Part shown: positions 53,199-61,440 of the stretch, one piece after another
Layout of the letters: every line of letters starts with the position of its first letter
Numbering within the stretch: position 1 is the stretch's first letter
Assembly (NCBI RefSeq): GCF_000612545.2
Contig: NZ_CP097800.1
Location: 1,550,001-1,614,000, forward strand
Length of the DNA: 64,000 nucleotides
Origin: Streptomyces sp. PCS3-D2
GTDB taxonomy: Bacteria; Actinomycetota; Actinomycetes; Streptomycetales; Streptomycetaceae
Direction: 5' to 3'
Notes under the pieces: generated by a model
Database searches by the model: none
What the model was told of the DNA's origin: nothing
The model's input: only the letters and a program-made list of their open reading frames with translations
Translations under genes and position numbers: made by a program

Positions 53199-55612
53199 GG
53201 CTGATCCCGTCGGAGCTCTTCTTCCACTGTCTGGGTCCCCTGTTCGTAGTCCGCCCAGGCGTCGGCGACCTCTTCGGGCGTCGCGGTGTCCTGGGGGACC
53301 TGTGCTTCCGGCGCGTGGGGCGCGCGCAGTTGGTCGGCTATGTGGGTCTGCGGGACCCGCTCGGGGAGGGCCGGCCGCGTCGGGGCGGCCGCCGGGGCGG
53401 GCCGGTCCGCGAGGGCGGTGGCGGGTGCGTGCCGCGGCGTCCTGGTGCGGCGGCTGGGCAGTCCGGCGCTGGTGTGCGCCACCGGCTCGGGCACCGGCTC
53501 GGGCTCGGGCTCCTGCTCGGTCCCCTGCTCGTGCTCGGTGCCGGGCGCGGTCCTGGTGGCGGGCTCGTCGGAGCGGACCGGTACGGGGTCCGACGGGGCC
53601 GGAGCGGACCCGGGGGCCGCCGCCGGGGCGGGCACCTCGGCAGGGGAGGCGGGTCGGCTGCCGGCGCCCTCGCTCGGGGTCTCCCCCTCGCTCGGGAGCA
53701 GCAGGTGCGCGGGCAGGATCACCACGGCGCAGGTGCCCCCGTACACCGAGCGGCGCAGGGTGACCGTGGCTCCGAGCTGGTCGGCGAGGTGGCCCACGAC
53801 GAAGAGGCCGAGGCGGTGGGCGTTCTGCGCGAGGACGGAGTACGGCGGGGCCTGGTGCAGGCGCCCGTTCATCTCCTCGTACCGCTCCGGGGAGACCCGC
53901 GGGCCGCGGTCCTCGATCTCGACGGACAGGCCGTCCGCCACCAGTTCGGCGCGGATGACCACCTTGGACTTCGGCGGGGAGAACCGGGTGGCGTTGTCGA
54001 GCAGCTCGGCCAGCAGGTGGCTGATCTGACTGATGGCGCCCGGTTCCACACTGGTCTCGTCCAGGGCCTGCCGCTCGATGCGGCGGAAGTCCTCGACCTC
54101 CGCGGCGGCTTCGCGCAGCAGGTCGGCGACGCGCATGGGCTCGGTGTGCGGGTCGGGGACCTCGCCGCCCGCCAGGATCAGCAGGTTCTCGATCTGCCGC
54201 CGCATGCCGACGGTCAGCTGGTCGGACCGCATCAGCTGGGCGAGCAGTGCCTCGTCGTGGCCGAAGGCGTCCTGGAGGTCCTCGGTGAGGCTCAGCTGGC
54301 GGCTGACGAGGTTTCCGGTGCGGGAGGCGATGCCCGAGGCGAACAGGCCGAACCCGTGGCGCTCGGCGGCGAGCCGGCGGTGTCCGTCCACCGACACGGC
54401 GACGGCCCGGGCGAAGGCGTCGCTGATGCGTCCGACCTCGTCCCGGTCCCCGCTCACGGCCGGCAGGACCTCCGGGTCCACGCTCTGTCCGTGCTGGAGC
54501 CGGGCGACGACCTCGGGGAGGGTCTCCTCGGCCACGGTCACGGTGCGTTCGTGCAGGTCGTCCAGGCGGCGCAGGACCGACCGGGTGGTGAGCACGACCA
54601 CGATGACGACGGCGAGGAGCCCGCCGCCGCTGCCGGCTATCAGCCAGGCGACCTCGGCCTGCAGTTCTGCGGCCTTGGCCTCGCCGCGGGCGAGCACCGA
54701 GCGCGCCAGGTCGATGTTGAGCGTGGTCATCTGCACGGAGAAGTTGGAGTGCGCGGACGACCAGTCGGCCACCTCGCCGGGGAGTTTGACGCCCGAGACG
54801 GTGTCCTTGTGCCCGGAGAGGACGGCGTTCTCGATGCGCGTCTTCGCCTGCCAGTCCTCGGAGCCGACGACCCGCTCGTAGAACCGCTCGTCCCGCGCCG
54901 TCAGATGCGGCACGATCAGCGCTTCGTGCAGGTAGCGCTGGGCTCCCAGGGAGCTGACGAACTGGTCGTAGCCGACGAAGCCCAGTTCCCCGGACGGCCC
55001 GGCGAGGGCCAGGACGGTGTCCTCGCGGGCCACCATCTCGGTGGCCTGGAGCATCGAGACCACGGGGCGGCTCGCCTGGGCGAGTTCGGCGTCCTCCGCG
55101 TGGCTGAATTCCTGCTGGTAGACCTGGATGACCTTGCCGATGACGTCGGAGTAGTAGGCGAGGGTGCTGTCGGCGGCACCGCTGCGGGTGTCGGCGCGCT
55201 GGCGGTAGGCGGCCAGTTTGTCGAGCGGCCGGGTCACTTCCGTGAAGGACCGTGAGGGATCGTCGGCCAGCGCGCGGAACTCGGCCGCGGCGGAGTCCGT
55301 GGCGGCGCGCCGTACGCGCAGCTCCCCCTCGGACCCGGCGGTGCCCGCCCACAAGGAGGCGGTCGCCGTGCGCTCCGCCTGCATGTCGACCATCAGGGTG
55401 TAGAGCGGGGCTCCGACCCGCTCGGCGGCCTCCAGGTCGGCCCGCAGTTGGGCCGACTGCTCCAGCAACCGTTGTGCGGTCACCGTGACTTGGGTGCCCA
55501 TCGCCACGGTGGGAACCACTGCCAGCCAGATGAGGAGGGTGCGCAGGCGCACGGTGCGCCAGCGACGCGGCATCGGCCGTCCTCTTGCGCCTTCGGGTTC
55601 TATGGGAGACAT
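53195..55612 (-). CDS. cvnA: Conservon sensor kinase-like protein CvnA with NIT domain
   Basis: An 805-residue membrane sensor. ATG 55612 follows CGAGGACCG. A first TM helix (about 28-45) is followed by an extracellular NIT (nitrate/nitrite-sensing type) helical domain to about 300, a second TM (about 302-328), HAMP (about 330-385), a helical dimer region and a HATPase_c domain with the N box LLAELLDNATRFSPP (about 500) and a G1-like RLGLFVVGHLA. The last 160 residues are Pro/Glu-rich. The dimerisation helix (ASGIASRTGNLVSRQLSLTEDL) shows no clear phospho-accepting His, as is common in conservons, so output probably goes through CvnB-D rather than a response regulator. Confidence 0.9.
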   Translation of the reverse strand: MSPIEPEGARGRPMPRRWRTVRLRTLLIWLAVVPTVAMGTQVTVTAQRLLEQSAQLRADLEAAERVGAPLYTLMVDMQAERTATASLWAGTAGSEGELRVRRAATDSAAAEFRALADDPSRSFTEVTRPLDKLAAYRQRADTRSGAADSTLAYYSDVIGKVIQVYQQEFSHAEDAELAQASRPVVSMLQATEMVAREDTVLALAGPSGELGFVGYDQFVSSLGAQRYLHEALIVPHLTARDERFYERVVGSEDWQAKTRIENAVLSGHKDTVSGVKLPGEVADWSSAHSNFSVQMTTLNIDLARSVLARGEAKAAELQAEVAWLIAGSGGGLLAVVIVVVLTTRSVLRRLDDLHERTVTVAEETLPEVVARLQHGQSVDPEVLPAVSGDRDEVGRISDAFARAVAVSVDGHRRLAAERHGFGLFASGIASRTGNLVSRQLSLTEDLQDAFGHDEALLAQLMRSDQLTVGMRRQIENLLILAGGEVPDPHTEPMRVADLLREAAAEVEDFRRIERQALDETSVEPGAISQISHLLAELLDNATRFSPPKSKVVIRAELVADGLSVEIEDRGPRVSPERYEEMNGRLHQAPPYSVLAQNAHRLGLFVVGHLADQLGATVTLRRSVYGGTCAVVILPAHLLLPSEGETPSEGAGSRPASPAEVPAPAAAPGSAPAPSDPVPVRSDEPATRTAPGTEHEQGTEQEPEPEPVPEPVAHTSAGLPSRRTRTPRHAPATALADRPAPAAAPTRPALPERVPQTHIADQLRAPHAPEAQVPQDTATPEEVADAWADYEQGTQTVEEELRRDQP

Positions 55613-55993
55613 CGGTCCTCGGGAGCGGGGGCGTGGGGACGTCGGGGGTGGCCGAACGGCCGGACCGGGCACGGCACTGCGGAGGGGACTGCCACAACCG
55701 GTGTGGTGGTGACGGGATGTGAGGGGCCGATCATAACCAGACAGACGGAGGAATCGGATAGGTGTCTTCACCGGCCGACCGTGCTATCTCCGTTGGATCG
55801 TCCCAGGCCAGAGACCGGATCGGAATCGAACCGCGACGTCCCCGACATCAGGGCGGCCCGATTCCGGCCAGCCGCCCCTCCGGTCGCACCGGGCCGGGGG
55901 CGGGGTGACGATGGAAGAGCGGTGCCCGCGGCCCGCGCCCCGCGGTCCGTGGCCTCCCGATTCCTCTCGATTCCCCCTGGTCAAGGAAGGCTC
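55613..55993. other. Divergent promoter region between cvnA and a small secreted protein gene
   Basis: About 380 bp without a supportable gene. AT-richer stretches occur at about 55725-55760 (GATCATAACCAG) and may hold the cvnA promoter. AAGGAAGG (55983-55990) is the ribosome site of the downstream gene. I see no clear operator. Confidence 0.4.
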
Positions 55994-56317
55994 ATGAACC
56001 GGCGCACACGGCTCCTCGTCCTCGGCCCCTTGGCGGCCGCCTCGTTCGCCGCCGCCCCCGCCGCCCTCGCGGCGATACCGCAGACCCCGCCGGCCGCCGT
56101 CCCGGCCGCGACGTGTTCGACCTCCGGGGTCCTGGAGAACGGGAAGGTGCACCTGTCCGGCGGCGGCTTCACCCCGGGCCCTGCCTACGTGTACGGGTCG
56201 GCCGGCTTCGGCGGGACGGTCGAGATCGCCCAGAACGGCGGGTTCCAGGTCATGAACGTGCCGCCCGGCCAGTACAGCGTCCGCCAGGGCGGCGAACTGA
56301 CCCAGTGCAGCGGCTGA
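55994..56317 (+). CDS. Small secreted protein of unknown function
   Basis: A 107-residue exported protein. ATG 55994 follows AAGGAAGG. The signal peptide is MNRRTRLLVLGPLAAASFAAAPAALA-, with a clear A-L-A cleavage site. The mature 80 residues contain two Cys, one near the start (ATCSTSG) and one near the end (LTQCSG), probably forming a disulfide, and a beta-rich Gly-containing core (GVLENGKVHLSGGGFTPGPAYVYG). I recognise no family beyond small Streptomyces secreted proteins. A strong hairpin follows. Confidence 0.78.
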   Translation: MNRRTRLLVLGPLAAASFAAAPAALAAIPQTPPAAVPAATCSTSGVLENGKVHLSGGGFTPGPAYVYGSAGFGGTVEIAQNGGFQVMNVPPGQYSVRQGGELTQCSG

Positions 56318-56380
56318 GCACGCGCCCGCCCGGGCCCGTGCGGAGCCCGGATCCCCTCACGGCATCCCGCGGACAGGAGT

Positions 56381-56419
56381 GTGGGCCCTCCCGGTCCGCT
56401 CGGGTCCGGGAGGGCCCAC
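56381..56419. terminator. 14-bp hairpin between convergent genes
   Basis: GTGGGCCCTCCCGG (56381-56394) pairs perfectly with CCGGGAGGGCCCAC (56406-56419) across an 11-nt loop, between the secreted-protein gene and the 3' end of msrB. It probably terminates both. Confidence 0.8.
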
Positions 56420-56473
56420 CGATGTCCTGGGCGGCCCCGGTCGGTCCTGGGCGCCCCTGATGCGTCCTGTGGG

Positions 56474-56887
56474 TCAGCCCGCGTCCGCGGCGGGGGTCAG
56501 CCGCAGCGAGATGCTGTTGATGCAGTAGCGCTGGTCCGTGGGCGTCGGGTAGCCCTCGCCCTCGAAGACGTGCCCCAGGTGGGAGCCGCACTTCGCGCAG
56601 CGGACCTCGGTACGGACCATGCCGTGCGAGGTGTCGGCGAGCAGTTCGACGGCGTCGCTGTCCTTCGGGTCGAAGAAGCTCGGCCAGCCGCAGTGCGACT
56701 CGAACTTCTCCGAGGAGCGGAACAGCTCGGCCCCGCAGCCGCGGCAGGAGTAGACGCCCTCCGTCTTGGTGTCGGTGTACTCACCGCGGAAGGCCGGCTC
56801 GGTGCCGGCGAGGCGCAGCACCTGGTATTCGGACGGGGTCAGCTCCGCCTGCCACTGCTCGTCCGTCTTCTCGACCTCGTACGACAT
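56474..56887 (-). CDS. msrB: Peptide-methionine (R)-S-oxide reductase
   Basis: A 137-residue MsrB that repairs oxidised methionine. Structural zinc ligands are SCRGCG (about 49-52) and RCAKCG (about 98-101). The catalytic Cys is in RYCINSISL (about residue 121), after the conserved GHVFEGEGYPTPTD. EFHCGWPSFFD-like FESHCGWPSFFD is present. It precedes nothing in an operon; murC upstream has a 23-bp gap, so both may be co-transcribed. Confidence 0.95.
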   Translation of the reverse strand: MSYEVEKTDEQWQAELTPSEYQVLRLAGTEPAFRGEYTDTKTEGVYSCRGCGAELFRSSEKFESHCGWPSFFDPKDSDAVELLADTSHGMVRTEVRCAKCGSHLGHVFEGEGYPTPTDQRYCINSISLRLTPAADAG

Positions 56888-56910
56888 GACTCTTCCGCTC
56901 CCTCGTTCCG

Positions 56911-58308
56911 TCAGCTCGACAGGCGGGCCAGGATGGCCGGACCGAGGTCCGTGACATCGCCCGCGCCCATCGTGAGAACGAGATCGCCGGGCTTGGCCAT
57001 TCCCGCGACGACGTCGGCGACGGCGCTCTTGTCGTGCTCGGCGGCGACGTCGGCGCCCGTGGCCCGCGCCGCCGCGATGATGATCTCACTGGTGACGCCG
57101 GGGATCGGGTCCTCGCGGGCGGGGTAGATGTCCAGGACGACGGAGGCGTCGGCGAGGGCCAGGGCCTGGCCCATCTCCTTGCCCAGTTCCTGGGTGCGGG
57201 AGAAGAGGTGTGGCTGGAAGACGACCAGGATGCGGGAGTCTCCGGCGGCTCCGCGGATGGCCTCCAGGTCGGCGTTCATCTCGGTCGGGTGGTGCGCGTA
57301 GGAGTCGATGACCTGCACGCCGGCGGCCTCGCCCTTGAGCTGGAGGCGGCGCTTGACGCCGGTGTACTTGCCGAGCGCGGAGGCCAGGTTGTGCGCGGGG
57401 ATGCCGAGGGCCACGCCCGCGGCGAGGGCCGCGACGGCGTTGTGCGCGTAGTGGCGGCCGGGGACGGAGACGGTGAAGGTGAGCATCCGGCCGTCCAGGA
57501 CGACGGTGACCTCGCTGGTCAGACCACGCGGAGTGATCTTGGTGATCCGGACGTCGGCTCCCTCCTCCTCTCCGTACGTGACGACGGTCAGGCCCTCCCT
57601 GCCCGCGACCCGGCGGGCGATCTCGGCGGCGCCCTCCTGGCCGTGCGCGACGACGAGGGTGCCGCCGGGCACGATCTTGCCGACGAAGGTCTCGAAGGAC
57701 TCGTAGATCTCCTCGATCGACGCGTAGTTCGCGTGGTGGTCGAGCTCCGCGTTGAGGATGATGGCGACCTGCGGGGCGTACGTGTGGAACGAGCGGTCGC
57801 TCTCGTCGGCCTCGGCCACGAAGATGTCGCCCTCGCCGTGATGGGCGTTGGAGCCGGGGGCGTCCAGATCGCCGCCGATGGCGTACGAGGGGTCAAGGCC
57901 CAGGGCCGCGAGGGAGACCGCCAGCATCGAGGTGGTGGTGGTCTTGCCGTGCGTACCGGCGACGGCGATCGGGCGCAGTCCGGCCATCAGCGCGGCGAGG
58001 GCGTCGGAGCGGTGCACGACGGGGATCCCCAGCTCGGCGGCGCGGGCCAGCTCGGGGTTGTCGGCGCGGATGGCGCTGGAGACGACCACGCAGGTGGAGT
58101 CGGCGGCGAGGTGGTCGGCCGCGTGTCCGCCGTGGACCGTGACGCCGTGGGCGCGCAGTGCCTCGGCGGTGTCGGAGTCGCCGCGGGCGTCGCTGCCCGC
58201 GACCTTCCCTCCGCGCTGGGCCAGGATCTTTGCGATGCCGGACATTCCGGCGCCGCCGATGCCGATGAAGTGGGGCCGTTCCATGGCGGTCGGCAGGCCG
58301 GGCTTCAT
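56911..58308 (-). CDS. murC: UDP-N-acetylmuramate-L-alanine ligase
   Basis: A 465-residue Mur ligase that adds L-Ala to UDP-MurNAc in peptidoglycan synthesis. The N-terminal Rossmann motif is HFIGIGGAGMSGIAKIL (about 12-28), the ATP loop AVAGTHGKTTTTSM (about 116-128), and the middle domain has EADESDRSFHTY and NAELDHHANY. The C-terminal domain has YAHHPTEMNADLEAIR. The start ATG 58308 follows TGGAGCG. This murC lies outside the main cell-wall division cluster; Streptomyces carry it at this separate locus. Confidence 0.95.
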   Translation of the reverse strand: MKPGLPTAMERPHFIGIGGAGMSGIAKILAQRGGKVAGSDARGDSDTAEALRAHGVTVHGGHAADHLAADSTCVVVSSAIRADNPELARAAELGIPVVHRSDALAALMAGLRPIAVAGTHGKTTTTSMLAVSLAALGLDPSYAIGGDLDAPGSNAHHGEGDIFVAEADESDRSFHTYAPQVAIILNAELDHHANYASIEEIYESFETFVGKIVPGGTLVVAHGQEGAAEIARRVAGREGLTVVTYGEEEGADVRITKITPRGLTSEVTVVLDGRMLTFTVSVPGRHYAHNAVAALAAGVALGIPAHNLASALGKYTGVKRRLQLKGEAAGVQVIDSYAHHPTEMNADLEAIRGAAGDSRILVVFQPHLFSRTQELGKEMGQALALADASVVLDIYPAREDPIPGVTSEIIIAAARATGADVAAEHDKSAVADVVAGMAKPGDLVLTMGAGDVTDLGPAILARLSS

Positions 58309-58365
58309 TCAGGTCGCTCCAGGATCGAGTGCGGTGCTTGTGCGTGTCGGGCTCTGGGCCCAAGC

Positions 58366-58833
58366 CTATTCGTTGTGGGCGAAGAGCTTGAGCACGGGAA
58401 CGCCGACTTTGTGGCGCGCCCGGGAGGCCCAGTCCCGGTGGAAGAACTCCTCCACGAAGTGCGGGGAGGTCAGGACGATCACCTCGTCGGCCCCGGTCTC
58501 GTCCACGACGGCCTGCAGTTTGTCGAGCGGATGTTTCTCGACGATCTGCCCGACGGCCTTGGCGCCCTTCTGGCGCAGGGCGTTCAGGGAGTGCGCGAGG
58601 GCGTGCGCGGCGGGGCCGAGCGCGTCCTCGCCCTCGGGTTCGTCGCCCTCGCGGATGGCTTCCGGGAGCTCACCGAGCGCTACGTCGTCGATGGCGCGCA
58701 GCAGTCGGTCCTGGTCGCCCCGGGGCTGCATGAGGACGACGAAGGAGACCGGGTCGTCTCCGTGGAGGCTGGTGACGAAGTCCACGTCCACCGTGGTCAG
58801 CGGCTGCTCGATCATCAATACGCTCGTGAACAC
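58366..58833 (-). CDS. Conserved actinobacterial protein (often misnamed indole-3-glycerol phosphate synthase)
   Basis: A 155-residue protein. GTG 58833 was chosen because GAAGGAG ends 9 nt before it; the frame opens earlier at 58851. The sequence is highly conserved: VLMIEQPLTTVDVDFVTSLHGDDPVSFVVLMQPRGDQDRLLRAIDDVALGEL ... IVEKHPLDKLQAVVDETGADEVIVLTSPHFVEEFFHRDWASRARHKVGVPVLKLFAHNE. It looks like a UspA/Rossmann-like alpha/beta fold, not an IGPS barrel, so the often-used IGPS name is misleading. Function is unknown. It lies 57 bp upstream of murC on the same strand. Confidence 0.85.
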   Translation of the reverse strand: MFTSVLMIEQPLTTVDVDFVTSLHGDDPVSFVVLMQPRGDQDRLLRAIDDVALGELPEAIREGDEPEGEDALGPAAHALAHSLNALRQKGAKAVGQIVEKHPLDKLQAVVDETGADEVIVLTSPHFVEEFFHRDWASRARHKVGVPVLKLFAHNE

Positions 58834-58968
58834 GGACGCCCTCTCCTTCATGGGCCGAGGCCGGTCGGCCGGCCCCTGCGGAAACCATCCTGCCCCGCTG
58901 TCGCACGGGGCCTGCGCAGGTATATGTGCCCAGCGGAAGCAAAGCGGAACGGGAAATTCCGCCCCTTG

Positions 58969-59751
58969 TCAGATCCGACGGTAGCTCGTGAACAGGAACC
59001 CGGCCTCCTCCAGTACGCAGGCGGGCGCGAGCCGGTGCGGAACCGTGACGGCAGGGCCCCCGGTGATGCGCTGGGCGCCGCCCGCCGTGAGCGTCGGGGA
59101 GATCGTCAGGCACAGCTCGTCCAGCACGTCGGCCGCCACGAACTGGCCCAGCAGCCGGGGCCCGCCCTCGGTGAGCTGGCGGCGCAGCCCGCGCCCGGCG
59201 AGCTCCCGCACGGCCCGGGCCGCGTCCACGGCCGCACCCTCGCCGGCCACCACCACCTCGGCGCCGGCGGCCTGCGCCTCGGCCACCCGGCCGGGCGGCG
59301 CCGCGGCGCCGGTGACCACCAGGGTCGGCACCAGCGGTGAGCTGAAAAGGGGAAGGGAGAAGTCCAGGTCCATGCTCGCGGTGACCACGGCGATGGCGGG
59401 GGCCGGGCCCTGCCCGGCGGCTTCGCGGCGGGCCGCGAAGGCCTCCCGGGCACGGGCCGGGCGGTAGCCCTCTTGGCGAACCGTTTCCGCGCCGACGACC
59501 ACCACATCCGCCAGCGCCCGCAGGGTGCCGAAGATCCGCATGTCGGTCTCGCCGGAGATGGGCTGGGAGCGGCCGTCGTGCTGGGCGGCGCCGTCCAGGG
59601 TGGAGACCATGTTGGCCCTCAGCCAGCGGCCGTCCGCCGCGAGGGCGGGGTAGGCGTAGGCGTCCGCGAGCTCGTCGAGCGACCACTCCCGGTCCGTCCC
59701 GTCCTGGCTCTGGTCTGGTGTCTGATCGGTCACAGGGAACAGGCGTCGCAT
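58969..59751 (-). CDS. RibD C-terminal-type pyrimidine reductase family protein
   Basis: A 260-residue stand-alone reductase domain of the RibD/DHFR-like fold. Key segments are RANMVSTLDGAAQHDGRSQPISGETDMRIFGTLRALADVVVVGAETVR (NADPH and substrate binding) and LTEGGPRLLGQFVAADVLDELCLTISPTLTAGGA. There is no deaminase domain, so it may reduce a riboflavin intermediate or another pyrimidine/pterin-like substrate. It is divergent from the zapE gene (36-bp gap). A hairpin (GCGGAA/TTCCGC, about 58944-58962) follows its stop. Confidence 0.86.
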   Translation of the reverse strand: MRRLFPVTDQTPDQSQDGTDREWSLDELADAYAYPALAADGRWLRANMVSTLDGAAQHDGRSQPISGETDMRIFGTLRALADVVVVGAETVRQEGYRPARAREAFAARREAAGQGPAPAIAVVTASMDLDFSLPLFSSPLVPTLVVTGAAAPPGRVAEAQAAGAEVVVAGEGAAVDAARAVRELAGRGLRRQLTEGGPRLLGQFVAADVLDELCLTISPTLTAGGAQRITGGPAVTVPHRLAPACVLEEAGFLFTSYRRI

Positions 59752-59773
59752 CGGTGCAGTGTGCCACGCCCCG

Positions 59774-59779
59774 TAGAGT
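59774..59779 (+). promoter_or_regulatory. Possible -10 box giving a leaderless zapE mRNA
   Basis: TAGAGT matches the TANNNT -10 form and ends 8 nt before GTG 59788, so transcription could start at or next to the start codon. No Shine-Dalgarno precedes that codon. No clear -35 is seen. Confidence 0.35.
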
Positions 59780-59787
59780 TAAGGGCT

Positions 59788-60891
59788 GTGTCGACATCTC
59801 TCCCCACCTCCGGTTACACCTCCGGCCGGCCCCCGATAGCCGACGCCGGGCCGCAGGCCCTGTGCGCGCGCGAGCCGCGGGTTCCCGCCGAGCGGCTGGT
59901 GGCCGAGATGGTGCCGCCGCCGCGGTTCGACTCCGTCCGCTTCGACACCTACAACCCCGATCCGGCCCAGCCGAGCCAGGCCGAGGCCGTCACCGTGCTG
60001 AGCGGCTTCGCCGCGGGCCTGGGCGGGGCGCACGCGAGCGGCACCGGCAGGAAGCGCTGGTTCTCCAGGAAGCCGGCGGCTCCCGCCGCGCCCCGCGGGG
60101 TCTACCTCGACGGCGGCTACGGTGTCGGCAAGACCCATCTGCTCGCCTCCCTGTGGCACGCCACCCCGGCCGACCCCGCGCTCAAGGCCTTCGGCACCTT
60201 CGTCGAGCTCACCAACCTCGTGGGCGCGCTCGGCTTCCAGCAGACCGTGCAGACCCTGGGCGGGCACAGGCTCCTGTGCATCGACGAGTTCGAGCTGGAC
60301 GACCCCGGCGACACGGTGCTGGTGTCCTCGCTGCTCAGCCGTCTCGTCGAGCAGGGCGTGGCGCTGGCCGCCACCTCCAACACACTGCCCGGCAAGCTCG
60401 GCGAGGGCCGCTTCGCCGCCGCGGACTTCCTGCGGGAGATCCAGGGGCTGTCGGCGCACTTCCGGCCCCTGCGGATCGACGGCCAGGACTACCGCCACCG
60501 CGGCCTGCCCGAGGCCCCGGCGCCGTTCTCCGACGAGCAGGTCGCCAAGGCCGCCTACGCGACCGATGGCGCGAGCCTGGACGACTTCCCCGGCCTGCTG
60601 GAACACCTGGCCCGGGTGCACCCGAGCCGGTACGGCGCACTGACCGACGGGATCACGGCCGTCTGCCTGACCGGCGTCGGCCCGGTGCCGGACCAGTCCA
60701 CCGCGCTGCGGCTGGTGGTACTGGCCGACCGGCTGTACGACCGCGAGGTCCCGGTCCTGGCCTCCGGGGTCCCCTTCGACAAGCTGTTCAGCGAGGACAT
60801 GCTGAACGGCGGTTATCGCAAGAAGTACTTCCGCGCCATATCACGGCTCACCGCGCTGGCGCGCGACGCGAAACCCCTGGTGTCCCAGTAG
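59788..60891 (+). CDS. zapE: ZapE-like cell-division ATPase (AFG1/ZapE family)
   Basis: A 367-residue AFG1-like AAA ATPase. The Walker A is GVYLDGGYGVGKTHLLASL (about 105-121) and Walker B HRLLCIDEFELDDPGDTVLVSSLL (about 165-175). Sensor/Arg motifs follow in LAATSNTLPGKLGEGRFAAADFLREIQGL and the C-terminal lid KLFSEDMLNGGYRKKYFRAISRLTAL. E. coli ZapE is a division-associated ATPase interacting with FtsZ; Streptomyces function is inferred. The N-terminal 60 residues are variable and Pro-rich. Confidence 0.9.
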   Translation: MSTSLPTSGYTSGRPPIADAGPQALCAREPRVPAERLVAEMVPPPRFDSVRFDTYNPDPAQPSQAEAVTVLSGFAAGLGGAHASGTGRKRWFSRKPAAPAAPRGVYLDGGYGVGKTHLLASLWHATPADPALKAFGTFVELTNLVGALGFQQTVQTLGGHRLLCIDEFELDDPGDTVLVSSLLSRLVEQGVALAATSNTLPGKLGEGRFAAADFLREIQGLSAHFRPLRIDGQDYRHRGLPEAPAPFSDEQVAKAAYATDGASLDDFPGLLEHLARVHPSRYGALTDGITAVCLTGVGPVPDQSTALRLVVLADRLYDREVPVLASGVPFDKLFSEDMLNGGYRKKYFRAISRLTALARDAKPLVSQ

Positions 60892-60956
60892 GTTTGGGGA
60901 CGCCGGCCCCCTTCTCGGGAGCCCGGCCGTTTCCCCACCTCTGCGAAGGGATCACC

Positions 60957-61382
60957 ATGGCCACCACGCGTCACGCGCACACCGTCTGGGAAGGCGACCT
61001 GCTGAAGGGCAAGGGCGTCGTCAGCCTCGACTCCTCGGGCATCGGTTCGTACGACGTCTCCTGGCCCGCGCGCGCCGAGGCCGCGAACGGCAAGACCAGC
61101 CCGGAAGAGCTGATCGCCGCCGCCCACTCCAGCTGCTACTCGATGGCGCTCTCGCACGCCCTGGCGGGCGCCGGAACCCCGCCCAGCCGGCTGGAGACCA
61201 AGGCCGACGTCACCTTCCAGCCGGGTGAGGGCATCACCGGTATCCACCTGTCCGTCGAGGGCACGGTCCCGGGTGTGGACGAGGCCGCCTTCCTCGCCGC
61301 CGCCGAGGACGCCAAGAAGAACTGCCCGGTGAGCCAGGCCCTGACCGGTACGACGATCACCCTGAGCGCCAAGCTCGTCTGA
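60957..61382 (+). CDS. OsmC-family peroxiredoxin-like protein
   Basis: A 141-residue OsmC-type thiol peroxidase that reduces organic hydroperoxides. ATG 60957 follows GCGAAGGG. The two conserved cysteines are in AAHSSCYSMALSHAL (about residue 61) and KKNCPVSQALTGT (about 124). The start HAHTVWEGDLLKGKGVVSLDS is typical of actinobacterial OsmC. It lies 65 bp downstream of zapE and may share its transcript; a strong hairpin ends it. Confidence 0.92.
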   Translation: MATTRHAHTVWEGDLLKGKGVVSLDSSGIGSYDVSWPARAEAANGKTSPEELIAAAHSSCYSMALSHALAGAGTPPSRLETKADVTFQPGEGITGIHLSVEGTVPGVDEAAFLAAAEDAKKNCPVSQALTGTTITLSAKLV

Positions 61383-61405
61383 TCCCGGTTCCCGGGACAC
61401 CGGCC

Positions 61406-61438
61406 GGGGTGCGGGCCGCACGACGCGGCCCGCACCCC
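61406..61438. terminator. Strong bidirectional hairpin
   Basis: GGGGTGCGGGCCGC (61406-61419) pairs perfectly with GCGGCCCGCACCCC (61425-61438) around a 5-nt loop. It lies between the OsmC gene stop and the stop of the convergent amidohydrolase gene. Confidence 0.85.
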
Positions 61439-61440
61439 CG

